27,734 nucleotides of DNA from a virus. The translations under genes were made by a program, and so were the position numbers. The stretch's first letter is position 1. The number at the start of each line of letters is the position of its first letter. Below the pieces are notes generated by a model. The model searched no databases. It worked only from the letters and a program-made list of their open reading frames with translations, and was not told where the DNA came from. Positions 14,729 to 23,394 of the stretch are shown here, piece by piece. The stretch lies in the IMG/VR virus record IMGVR_UViG_3300047369_000326, positions 1 to 27,734 of that record. The stretch is one strand, 5' to 3'.

Positions 14729-17700
14729 ATGCCTGAAATTAAAAATTTATTCACATCTGGGAAAATGAATAAAGACCTAGATGAAAGAATTATACCTAGC
14801 AATCAGTATAGAGACGCTTTAAATATACAAGTCTCTAGCTCAGAAGGAGCTGATGTAGGGGCAATTGAGAATATTTTAGGTAATTCGGAACATATAAATA
14901 GTGCTTATAATCCGGACACTGGTGGTTATACACAATATGATCCTATAAGTGAAAAATTTGATCCTTATGGATTTTTATTAGGTGACTCTAAAACTATAGG
15001 TGTAATACGATATGATAAAACCGAATGCATATATTGGTTTGTAACCTCTACAGCAACAAATGCTATTATAGAATATGATCAAAAAATAGATGTTGTTTCG
15101 CCTATACTAGTAGATAAAGCCAATGTTCTAAAGTTTTCTAAAGACAAATTAATAACGGGTATAAATATTATAGACGGCTTGTTATTTTTTACAGACAATA
15201 ATAGCGAGCCTAAATGTGTAAATATACAAAGATTTAAAGAAGCATCAGCTTCAACGTCTAATGGATTTGTAAACCATACTGAAATATACGGTAGAGATTT
15301 TTTAGAAGAAGATGTTACTGTAATTAAAAAGTCTCCATTAACTGCCCCGACGTTAGACATGGCCGCAAGTGCTTTTGGTAATGACGTGCTAGGGACTGGG
15401 ATAACACCTGTTACTACACAATATAATGTATCGGGTCTTACAAATTTTACTTACATACCGGACACCGTAGATGCCGCGGGAGAAACTGACTCAATGCCAA
15501 CACATGGGGAATATCAACAAAATGTAGATATTGACCCTAATTTTTATCAAAATAGTAATCTACCCTCAACTTTTGGCAACGGTATTGATATAACTATAAA
15601 TGCTCCAACAACTGCATGGACCGCAGGTGATATAATATTATTAAAAGGGTCTTATACTAATGAATTTAATGAAACGTATAGTTATCAAGTAAGAGCTCTA
15701 ATAGTTAACTACGTTAATATTTCTGTTAAAATAAAGATTTTATCTCGATCTAATGATATTCAAGTATTTAGCACTCCTGTTATATGGGAAGCTACGCTAG
15801 AAGAAAAAGAGCCTTTGTTTGAATATATCTTCCCAAGATTTGCATATAGATGGAAATATAAAGACAACCAATATTCCGCTTTTTCGCCTTTTACTGAGGT
15901 GGCTTTTATAGGCAGTCAATTTCAATATTTGTCTACGGATGGGTATAATGATGGTATGTCTAACAACATAAGAAAACTTATTATTAAAAGTTTAACATGG
16001 GGAACAGAAGAGGTTACAGAATTAGATTTATTATATAAAGAGTCAAATAGCAATCTAGTTTATAAAGTAGAGACTTTAAAAAAAGAAGACTATATAGATA
16101 GTAATAATGATCTAATTAATGAATTTGAAATATTAAGCGAGATATTTAGTGCAGTAATAGAGAAAAACCAAATATTAAGACCTTGGGATAACGTGCCTAA
16201 AAAGGCTAAATCACAAGAAATTATAGCCAATAGAGTAGTATTTGGAAATTATGTTCAAAACTACAATGTAAACCCTGTAGGGTTAAACGCTTCGGTATTT
16301 AGTACGCCTCACCCGGATCAAGACTCTGACACAATTTTAAATAATCCTGAAAAATCTATAAAAAGCATTAGAAAATATCAAGCCGGAGTTGTTTTTAAAG
16401 ATGAATACGGAAGAGAAACACCTGTTTTTACTGATAGTACAGCTGGTATAGATATTCCAATAGAGTTATCTGATGATTTAAACCAAATTCAAGTGCAGCC
16501 ATCAGGGGATGCTCCTGACTGGGCGACTCACTATAAAATTTTTATAAAAGACATTTCAAATGAATATTATAACTTAGCTTTAGATAGATTTTATCAAGCA
16601 GAAGACGGTAATATTTGGATTTCCTTTCCTTCTTCTGAAAGAAATAAAGTAACTGAAGACACTTACTTAATATTAAAAAAACAGCACGCAACCGCAGTAG
16701 CTGTCAATACTTTATTAAAGTATAAAATATTATCAATATCTAACGAGGCACCTACTTTTATAACAAGACGTAACAAAGCTGTCGCTAGAGCAACTGTAAC
16801 AATTACAGCTAATTCACAACCCCAAGGCGATTCTTCGTTTTTTAAGTTTGAAGGCCCAAGCGCTGAATCAGACCCAATATTTGCGCAGGGATTTAATTCA
16901 AACGCATCTTTAAGAATAAGTAATGGTGCAAATTCTACTGCTACTTACGAAATACAATCAGGAGGACCAACTGGTACAGGCGACGTGTATAGCGTAGCTT
17001 TACAGAAGCCTTTAGGTAATGAAGCTTATTGGCTGAATGATTTGGGGAACGGTGATGAAATAACAATAGTTCTTTTTGAAGAAGAGGATAAAGTTTTGCC
17101 TGAGCATAGTGGTAGGTTTTTTGTAAAAATAAATAGAGATTACGGTATTGAAGAAAATATAATAGACACTTTTCCTATTGTAGAGACTGACTACGGTATT
17201 AAAAATTCATTTAATGTATTATCTCACAAAAATCAAGGAAATGGTAACTCTAGCCAAGATGCAGTATGGAGAGATTTTGGTAATACAAGTGGGTCCTCAA
17301 GCAGAAGAAAGCCATGGGGCCATCAATGTCCCTGGAAATACCCCGGTGAGTGCTCTGATAAAACTAAATGGACGGTAGCAGTACACGGTTTAAAAAGAGA
17401 TGATAGAAATAACCCGGCTAAATGGCTAGGAGGGGCTATGGAGGACTTAGATAAAGTTGGTACTTTAATAAGATTTGCGGACGCAAGCGGAAATGTTGGA
17501 AAAATATATACTATAAAAGAAACTGAAAGAGACTTTCAGCGAAGAGGTATGCGATCCAGTAATTCTAATTATACAAATTTTAGTAACGGAAGAAATGTTT
17601 GGAAAATTACCTTTGAAGAACCTTATGAAGACTTTGACATATTTTCGAATAGAACAGGATCAAACCCTATAACTCAAATACAAATATTAGAAAAGCTTAT

Positions 17701-18958
17701 GATAGAAGGCAACGAAACGTTGTCTAGTTCCAATCCGGCTATATTTGAAACAGAGCCTAGGGAAGCGATAGATTTAGATATATACTACGAGGCTAGTGAC
17801 GCTAAGCCTATAGCTGAATTTAATAATTCTCTTTTATTAAATTACCACAATGTATTTTCTTTTGGTAATGGAGTCGAGTCTAATAGAATAAGAGATGACT
17901 TTAATGCGGTTACCATAGATAAAGGAGTTAAAGCAAACTCCATACTAGACGAGCCGTATCAGGAAGAGCATAGGCCTAACGGATTAATATTTTCACAAAT
18001 ATTTAATTCTATATCAGGTGTTAATAGATTAAACCAATTTGTACAAGCTTTACCTATAACAAAAGAATTAAATCCAGCGTATGGCTCTATACAAAAGTTG
18101 CATGCTAGGGATACTGATTTAATAACTTTATGTGAAGATAAATGTTTAAAAATACTAGCTCAAAAAGATGCCTTGTTTAATGCTGATGGTAAAACAAATG
18201 TTACTTCTAATACGAATGTTTTAGGGCAAGCTATGCCATATATTGGGGAATATGGAATAAGTAAAAATCCTGAAAGTTTTTCTTCTTATGGGTTTAGAGC
18301 ATACTGGGCTGACAAAAATAGAGGGGTTGTTCTAAGGTTATCCAGAAACGGTATAGACGAAATTTCCGCACAAGGTATGTCTGATTATTTTTCAGATAAA
18401 ATGAAAACAGCTAATGAAATAATTGGGAGCTACGACGATTACTCTAATTGTTATAATATATCATTTAGTGACGAAACAGTCAGCTATAAGCAAGGGTTAG
18501 AAGGTTGGCCAACTAGAAAATCTTTTGTGCCAGAAATGGGTGTTTCTTTAAATAATACTTATTATACGTTTAAAGGCGCTAAAATTTGGTCGCATGATAA
18601 TGAAATAAGAAATAACTTTTATGGAACTCAGTATAAATCTAGCGTAAAGCTTATATTCAACGGAGAGCCGTCTAAAGTTAAAAACTTTAAAACGTTGTCA
18701 TATGAAGGTAGCAGCGGGTGGTCAACACCAACAATTCAAACAGATTTGCAAAATGGTAAAGTTCCTTCGTATATTGCCAAAGAAGGTATATATTACAACT
18801 TTATAAAAGGGAAAGCTAACAGCTGGAATAATATAAAACAAACAGGAGGATTAGACTCTGCGGAATTTTCAACACAGGGTATTGATGTGTTACAATCAAC
18901 ATCTGGAGACAATACACAAACAGAATTCACTTTAACCATATCAGAAAACAACGATTAA
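14729..18958 (+). CDS. Large tail stabilisation / nozzle ('muzzle') protein
   Basis: A 1,409-residue protein whose start is diagnostic: FTSGKMNKDLDERIIPSNQY, then RDALNIQVSSSEGADVGAIE. This motif opens the P22 gp10 / T7 gp12-like and crAss-type stabilisation proteins that form the tail nozzle. Further on are beta-propeller-like repeats (KTIGVIRYDKTECIYWFV; KLITGINIIDGLLFFTDNN; FEYIFPRFAYRWKYKDNQYS). The region near 855-885 is Cys- and Trp-containing (HQCPWKYPGECSDKTKW), possibly an exposed insertion. The C-terminal third returns to propeller-like sequence (SFSSYGFRAYWADKNRG). It is far longer than P22 gp10 (about 470 residues) or T7 gp12 (about 790), and closer to the large nozzle proteins of crAss-like phages. 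It marks the phage as a podovirus. It probably seals the head and carries fibres. Confidence 0.8.
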   Translation: MPEIKNLFTSGKMNKDLDERIIPSNQYRDALNIQVSSSEGADVGAIENILGNSEHINSAYNPDTGGYTQYDPISEKFDPYGFLLGDSKTIGVIRYDKTECIYWFVTSTATNAIIEYDQKIDVVSPILVDKANVLKFSKDKLITGINIIDGLLFFTDNNSEPKCVNIQRFKEASASTSNGFVNHTEIYGRDFLEEDVTVIKKSPLTAPTLDMAASAFGNDVLGTGITPVTTQYNVSGLTNFTYIPDTVDAAGETDSMPTHGEYQQNVDIDPNFYQNSNLPSTFGNGIDITINAPTTAWTAGDIILLKGSYTNEFNETYSYQVRALIVNYVNISVKIKILSRSNDIQVFSTPVIWEATLEEKEPLFEYIFPRFAYRWKYKDNQYSAFSPFTEVAFIGSQFQYLSTDGYNDGMSNNIRKLIIKSLTWGTEEVTELDLLYKESNSNLVYKVETLKKEDYIDSNNDLINEFEILSEIFSAVIEKNQILRPWDNVPKKAKSQEIIANRVVFGNYVQNYNVNPVGLNASVFSTPHPDQDSDTILNNPEKSIKSIRKYQAGVVFKDEYGRETPVFTDSTAGIDIPIELSDDLNQIQVQPSGDAPDWATHYKIFIKDISNEYYNLALDRFYQAEDGNIWISFPSSERNKVTEDTYLILKKQHATAVAVNTLLKYKILSISNEAPTFITRRNKAVARATVTITANSQPQGDSSFFKFEGPSAESDPIFAQGFNSNASLRISNGANSTATYEIQSGGPTGTGDVYSVALQKPLGNEAYWLNDLGNGDEITIVLFEEEDKVLPEHSGRFFVKINRDYGIEENIIDTFPIVETDYGIKNSFNVLSHKNQGNGNSSQDAVWRDFGNTSGSSSRRKPWGHQCPWKYPGECSDKTKWTVAVHGLKRDDRNNPAKWLGGAMEDLDKVGTLIRFADASGNVGKIYTIKETERDFQRRGMRSSNSNYTNFSNGRNVWKITFEEPYEDFDIFSNRTGSNPITQIQILEKLMIEGNETLSSSNPAIFETEPREAIDLDIYYEASDAKPIAEFNNSLLLNYHNVFSFGNGVESNRIRDDFNAVTIDKGVKANSILDEPYQEEHRPNGLIFSQIFNSISGVNRLNQFVQALPITKELNPAYGSIQKLHARDTDLITLCEDKCLKILAQKDALFNADGKTNVTSNTNVLGQAMPYIGEYGISKNPESFSSYGFRAYWADKNRGVVLRLSRNGIDEISAQGMSDYFSDKMKTANEIIGSYDDYSNCYNISFSDETVSYKQGLEGWPTRKSFVPEMGVSLNNTYYTFKGAKIWSHDNEIRNNFYGTQYKSSVKLIFNGEPSKVKNFKTLSYEGSSGWSTPTIQTDLQNGKVPSYIAKEGIYYNFIKGKANSWNNIKQTGGLDSAEFSTQGIDVLQSTSGDNTQTEFTLTISENND

Positions 18959-18959
18959 C

Positions 18960-21248
18960 ATGGCATTAAATAATTGTAGCATAACTTCACAATCGTTTAC
19001 TAAAACAGGAGGGCAAGCAATAGGGTCGGATAACGCTCAGCTCGTAATTACACCTAATACAGGGTATGTTGTTTCTGCCTCTAGTTTTACAAATAATACA
19101 GGATCTTTAACCGGCATATCTAGTATTTCATTTTCAAATAGTGGTACAGCGGGAAATGTTGGAAATACGGTATTAGTAAATGTAGATTTAGATGATTCGT
19201 ACGTTATGCCTTCCGCGAATACAACACTTGTTATAGATATAGATGGGGATGCTGATTTAATATCTTATACTATAGCGGGAGATTATGATACAGTTGTATC
19301 AAATGCAACTCCATCTACAGAAACAGGCACAGATTATGATGGGACAGGCAATTATAATCAACAGGTCACGGTTTTTACAAAAACATTTACAGCGACATCT
19401 GGGTATTATTTTGAAAACCCTCCAACTTATAAGTTAACAGCCGCAAACCCAGAAAGATACGCTATTACATATAGTGACACAAATGATAATGATGGTAATT
19501 TGACCGCCAGGGCTTTTACTGTAAAGTATACGCTTTTAAACCAAAATCAATCTGGGGACCACATAGATTTTACAGCTAGCGCTATAGAAATATATACACC
19601 CGCAATTGAAATAACCGCTTACGAAATAAATAATTCAATAATTAGTTTTGAAGGAGAAACTAGGACAATGCGTGTATTCGGATACCCTGGCGCTACGTTT
19701 AGCTTGAGTGTTGAAAATGAAGATGCTACTTCTATATTATCAATAACAAATCAAGCAATACCTTCATCTGGTGTATATTCTTTTACTATAGATTTTCCTG
19801 AAATAACAGATTCAGACATATATAATTTCGTATTAACAGGAGATGGGGTTTCAAGCAACTTTGGAGCATCAGGGCAACAACCACATACTTTTAGCATTAA
19901 ACAACTTTTAGACATATCTATATCTATTGGGTTGACTCATTCTGATACAGACATAACAATTAGCGCTAATAAAACAAAATCATTATCTGGTTCGTCAGGA
20001 ACTACAGACGATGAAAGCAACTTTGATCACACATTTACTATTACGTCAAGCTCTATAAATAGAATAAATATAACGGATAATACTGTTACTTTAACCGAAT
20101 TTACTAATACAGACGAATCAACAAACGGTGGTACCGAAATAGAAATAACAGCTTTAGATTTTACTAGAGTTTCTAATTCAGAAATAAAAGCAGTGCTTGC
20201 ATGCAATGTTAATCTTGTTGGGGAGACAGACGTTACTTCAATTTTAAATTTAGATAATTATCTTGCTGAAAACGCTGCACCTGTAGCGCAAAACGTAAGT
20301 GATAGTGTTGACAAAGGGGACAGTACAGCTGTTGTTCTTGTAGCCACAGACTCTGACACCGATGCTATAGACGGTGCAGATACTTTAACTTATACTATTG
20401 TAACGTTGCCTTCAAATGGTACGCTATATTCTGATTCAGGCTTATTAACAGCTATATCAGCTGGGGCGGCTATAACAGGCACAACTGTATATTATGAGCA
20501 CGATGATTCCAGTAATTTAACCGACTCATTTACTTTTAAAGCTAATGACGGCTATAATGACAGTAATACTGCTACGGCAAATATAGCTGTAGGTGTATCT
20601 CCTGGTGATAGCTTATCTGTAAGCGGAGGAGACGGAGGAACTTATTTTATACCTGTAATATTAGGAACAAGTGCAGGAACCTTTAAGGTACATTTTAATG
20701 CAATATCTGTACCTGATAGAATAGAAATATTATTTGACACAGCAGGAGCGTCAAATGATATTGCAGACACCGAGGTTGTGGCAGATTCTCTTTTTGTTGG
20801 AGATGGAGTTACTTCTACAAATCCGGCTAATGGCACGACTACTGGTCTTAATAGCTACACTTACGTGGGCAGCGGCGGTAATGCTACAGGATCTGGAGAG
20901 CCGGGAGATGCTTGGAATAAAACGATAGATGGCACTCTTAGTGTTACTATAGCGGATTCTGATGTTGTTACAGATAGCGGATCAAGATCAGACTCTACAC
21001 CAAATGGAGCAGCTAGAAATAGTGCCTCAGGAACTCAGGTGGGTGTGCAGAACTTAGTTTACACATCGACTAGCGACACAACGGGTACTTCTGATTTAGA
21101 TTACCATGATGGTAATATATGTGTGACATATGCTAAAAGTAGCACTACTGCTTATACAGCTTATTTAAAAGTAACAGGAGTACTCAGTGGAACAGCATGG
21201 AATATTTTCCAAACAGAATTTATAGAAAATAATAATCAAATTCCTTAA
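18960..21248 (+). CDS. Large adhesin-like tail protein with cadherin/Ig-like domain
   Basis: A 762-residue protein that starts MALNNCSITSQSFTKTGGQ one base after the previous stop. The N-terminal 130 residues (LVITPNTGYVVSASSFTNNT, VDLDDSYVMPSANTTL) form a beta-sandwich motif seen at the start of other phage tail proteins. Residues about 438-545 match a cadherin-like / tandem-95 Ig domain: APVAQNVSDSV, LVATDSDTD, LTYTIVTLPSNGTLY, VYYEHDDSSNLTDSFTF, KANDGYNDSNTATANI. Domains of this kind occur in secreted adhesins of bacteria and may have been picked up from a host. The C-terminal about 210 residues are Ser/Thr/Gly-rich and unassigned, a plausible receptor-binding part. No signal peptide is visible. 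Role as a tail-tip or fibre adhesin is inferred. Confidence 0.65.
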   Translation: MALNNCSITSQSFTKTGGQAIGSDNAQLVITPNTGYVVSASSFTNNTGSLTGISSISFSNSGTAGNVGNTVLVNVDLDDSYVMPSANTTLVIDIDGDADLISYTIAGDYDTVVSNATPSTETGTDYDGTGNYNQQVTVFTKTFTATSGYYFENPPTYKLTAANPERYAITYSDTNDNDGNLTARAFTVKYTLLNQNQSGDHIDFTASAIEIYTPAIEITAYEINNSIISFEGETRTMRVFGYPGATFSLSVENEDATSILSITNQAIPSSGVYSFTIDFPEITDSDIYNFVLTGDGVSSNFGASGQQPHTFSIKQLLDISISIGLTHSDTDITISANKTKSLSGSSGTTDDESNFDHTFTITSSSINRINITDNTVTLTEFTNTDESTNGGTEIEITALDFTRVSNSEIKAVLACNVNLVGETDVTSILNLDNYLAENAAPVAQNVSDSVDKGDSTAVVLVATDSDTDAIDGADTLTYTIVTLPSNGTLYSDSGLLTAISAGAAITGTTVYYEHDDSSNLTDSFTFKANDGYNDSNTATANIAVGVSPGDSLSVSGGDGGTYFIPVILGTSAGTFKVHFNAISVPDRIEILFDTAGASNDIADTEVVADSLFVGDGVTSTNPANGTTTGLNSYTYVGSGGNATGSGEPGDAWNKTIDGTLSVTIADSDVVTDSGSRSDSTPNGAARNSASGTQVGVQNLVYTSTSDTTGTSDLDYHDGNICVTYAKSSTTAYTAYLKVTGVLSGTAWNIFQTEFIENNNQIP

Positions 21249-21254
21249 AATAAT

Positions 21255-21581
21255 ATGCCAAGTATAACATTAAACTTTAGCAATTCATTAAATGTATCTT
21301 TACAACAGGGTACTGGAGATATTGTTTATTACCAGGATAGCGTAACGGATAATATATACACAATAGGACCATGCACAAATATTAGTGGCTCGTCCATAAC
21401 TTGTGATATTTTGGCGTCTACACCTCCTCCAACATCTGGTGATTTTATATTTTTTGGGAAAAACCCAGAAGCAAATACATCAGGGCTGATAGGTTATTAT
21501 GCCGAGGTTGACATGGAAATTGTTTCAACTTCAAAAAAGGAGCTATTTGCAGTAAATACAGAGATATTTATAAGTAGCTGA
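21255..21581 (+). CDS. Small conserved structural protein
   Basis: A 108-residue beta-rich protein with the pattern GDFIFFGKNPEANTSGLIGYY (about 73-93) followed by AEVDMEIVSTSKKELFAVN. This 'FFxKNxxxNTSGLxGYYAxV' block recurs in small proteins of marine podoviruses and myoviruses near the tail fibre genes, and I take it as a true conserved phage gene of unknown role. Two Cys (in IGPCTNISGSSITCD) could pair or bind metal, though cytoplasmic assembly makes a disulfide doubtful. It starts 6 bases after the adhesin gene with ATAAT-ATG. It may be a small tail or capsid decoration protein. Confidence 0.65.
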   Translation: MPSITLNFSNSLNVSLQQGTGDIVYYQDSVTDNIYTIGPCTNISGSSITCDILASTPPPTSGDFIFFGKNPEANTSGLIGYYAEVDMEIVSTSKKELFAVNTEIFISS

Positions 21582-21618
21582 TAATATGTAATAATATAAT
21601 AATAAAGAAAAGTATAAT

Positions 21619-22251
21619 ATGATAGGAGCAGCATTAGGCGCCGTGCAAGGCTTAACCGGAGTAGTCGGTGGTTTGATAGGCGGCGGAAAAAGAAGACGTG
21701 AACAGCGAAGAGCTCAAGCAGAATTTAACAGAAGAAAGCAAACTTTTGAAAATTTAGATACTTCAAATGTGTTTACCAATATGGAAAATACTTACGAAGA
21801 TTTAACTGTTAATCAACAAGAGGCACAATTTGTAGCTCAGCAACAGCAACAAGGTTTAGCTAATACTATGGACGCCATGCAGGGAGCTGCAGGTGGATCC
21901 GGTATTGCTGCGTTGGCTCAGGCTATGGCAAATCAACAATCGGTAAATGCTCAAAGAGCAGGTGCATCAATAGGTCAGCAAGAAGCTTCTAACCAAGCTG
22001 CCCAAGCACAGATGGCCGGACAGCTACAAACGATGGAAAGAAAAGGTGAATTATTATCTAGGGAAGCTGAATTAAATAAGCAATCTACATTACTAGGTAT
22101 GTCTGGTCAAAGACTTCAAGCAGCGAATAAAGCTAGGCAAGATGCAACTCAAGGATTAATGGCTGGTATAGGTGGTATGATTGGAGGAGTTGCCGGAATG
22201 GGTAAAGCAGGAGCACTAGGTGAGGGTATGCAAAACTTTTTAAATAAATAA
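21619..22251 (+). CDS. Internal virion / ejection protein (T7 gp14-like type)
   Basis: A 210-residue protein with a Gly-rich hydrophobic N-terminus (MIGAALGAVQGLTGVVGGLI) followed by a basic stretch (GGGKRRREQRRAQ). Its middle is rich in Gln and Ala with EDLTVNQQEAQFVAQQQQQG and the block GAAGGSGIAALAQAMANQQ. A second Gly-rich hydrophobic stretch (GLMAGIGGMIGGVAGMGKAG) lies near the end. This is the form of podoviral core/ejection proteins that are stored in the head and enter the envelope to form a DNA channel. The hydrophobic Gly-zipper ends could insert in a membrane. The gene is followed at once by two more likely ejection genes. The role is inferred from pattern and position. Confidence 0.65.
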   Translation: MIGAALGAVQGLTGVVGGLIGGGKRRREQRRAQAEFNRRKQTFENLDTSNVFTNMENTYEDLTVNQQEAQFVAQQQQQGLANTMDAMQGAAGGSGIAALAQAMANQQSVNAQRAGASIGQQEASNQAAQAQMAGQLQTMERKGELLSREAELNKQSTLLGMSGQRLQAANKARQDATQGLMAGIGGMIGGVAGMGKAGALGEGMQNFLNK

Positions 22252-22252
22252 T

Positions 22253-23380
22253 ATGGAAGATAAACAAAAATTAGCTGAGTTTGTAAGTTTAGCAGAAAGC
22301 GGAGCAATCCAGGCTGGCCTTACACAAGACCAAAAAAATTTAGTTAATAAATATGTTATTGACCAACGTAATGCCTATGTTAATGCCGCAATGGTAGCTG
22401 ATAGCCCAAGATTTACAAAAAATTCACCAGCATACATAGAAGCTGTATCTGAAATGAATATGGTAAAGCAAAATTTAGTTAATATAGCCAATCAGCAAAA
22501 AGCAATAACAGATAATCAACAAGAATACTTAGATGACTATCAATCAGGTAGACTTTCTAAAGCTAATAATTATAAGTCTGAAGCTTTTTCTTTAGCGGAT
22601 GTTTATACTGGCAGTACTGAAATGTCTATAGATAACCAAGGAAATTTACTGTTCGGAAAAGAAGGGAACTACGTACCTTATTCTAAATTAGCAAACTATT
22701 CGTTAAAAGCAACTGATACTGCTAATAGCATATTAAATGTAGTGGATGATATATATAATTCTAGATATAAATTAAACCCGTCTTCATTAAAGATGGCTAC
22801 CAACAAATTAAACACTATAATAGAAGAAGCGGGTAGAGATGATTTAATATCTTTAACAAAAGATGGTTTATTGCCGGGCTGGGAAGATATAGAAATTTCA
22901 GAAGAAATGTTTAAGCCTGAAAACTTTGAACAATTAAAAGGAATGTTTTTACAAACAATGGATACCGCGTTAGAAGATGTTAATAACCAACTACCTGCGT
23001 ATACCAAAGGCAGAAAAACAAGTTCAACAACAACTACAACAACTTCTATGGACCCATATACATCTGCATGGATGGGTATAACAGAAAAGCAAGGCCAAGC
23101 AGTGTATAGCAAATTAAAAGATTTAAAGGTGGGTGAGCCTTTTACTCCTGATATAAAAATGAGCTTAAGTACAGATGCTCATTCTGATAGATATGGCGGT
23201 CAATATTTTTATACTTTTGAAAAAGCTTCTGACGGTAATTATAGCGTGACTTCTACAGATAGAGAGGGAAATAAAACATCCAAAGCTTACACACCGGAAC
23301 AATTACAGAAAGAATTTTCTTTCACAACAACGCAAGCTGCTGGCGGGATACTAGCAGAAAATAGTCTAGACGACCTTTAA
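22253..23380 (+). CDS. Probable internal virion / ejection protein
   Basis: A 375-residue protein, mainly helical in its first 250 residues (SLAESGAIQAGLTQDQKNLV; YVIDQRNAYVNAAMVADSP). A poly-Thr linker (SSTTTTTTSM, about 257-266) follows. The C-terminal part is mixed (GGQYFYTFEKASDGNYSV; TSKAYTPEQLQKEFSFTTT). It has no recognisable enzyme motif or signal peptide. It lies one base after the gp14-like gene and 14 bases before the giant virion gene, which groups it with ejection proteins, but no family is recognised. The Thr linker separates a likely helical, DNA- or protein-interacting half from a small globular end. Confidence 0.5.
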   Translation: MEDKQKLAEFVSLAESGAIQAGLTQDQKNLVNKYVIDQRNAYVNAAMVADSPRFTKNSPAYIEAVSEMNMVKQNLVNIANQQKAITDNQQEYLDDYQSGRLSKANNYKSEAFSLADVYTGSTEMSIDNQGNLLFGKEGNYVPYSKLANYSLKATDTANSILNVVDDIYNSRYKLNPSSLKMATNKLNTIIEEAGRDDLISLTKDGLLPGWEDIEISEEMFKPENFEQLKGMFLQTMDTALEDVNNQLPAYTKGRKTSSTTTTTTSMDPYTSAWMGITEKQGQAVYSKLKDLKVGEPFTPDIKMSLSTDAHSDRYGGQYFYTFEKASDGNYSVTSTDREGNKTSKAYTPEQLQKEFSFTTTQAAGGILAENSLDDL

Positions 23381-23394
23381 TTTTAATAACTATA

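Noticed and set aside
22696-23112. 138-codon open frame on the - strand within the ejection protein gene
   Set aside because: All supported genes are on the + strand, and the reverse frame of a Thr- and Asn-rich gene gives poly-Val and Ser-rich translation with no family pattern.
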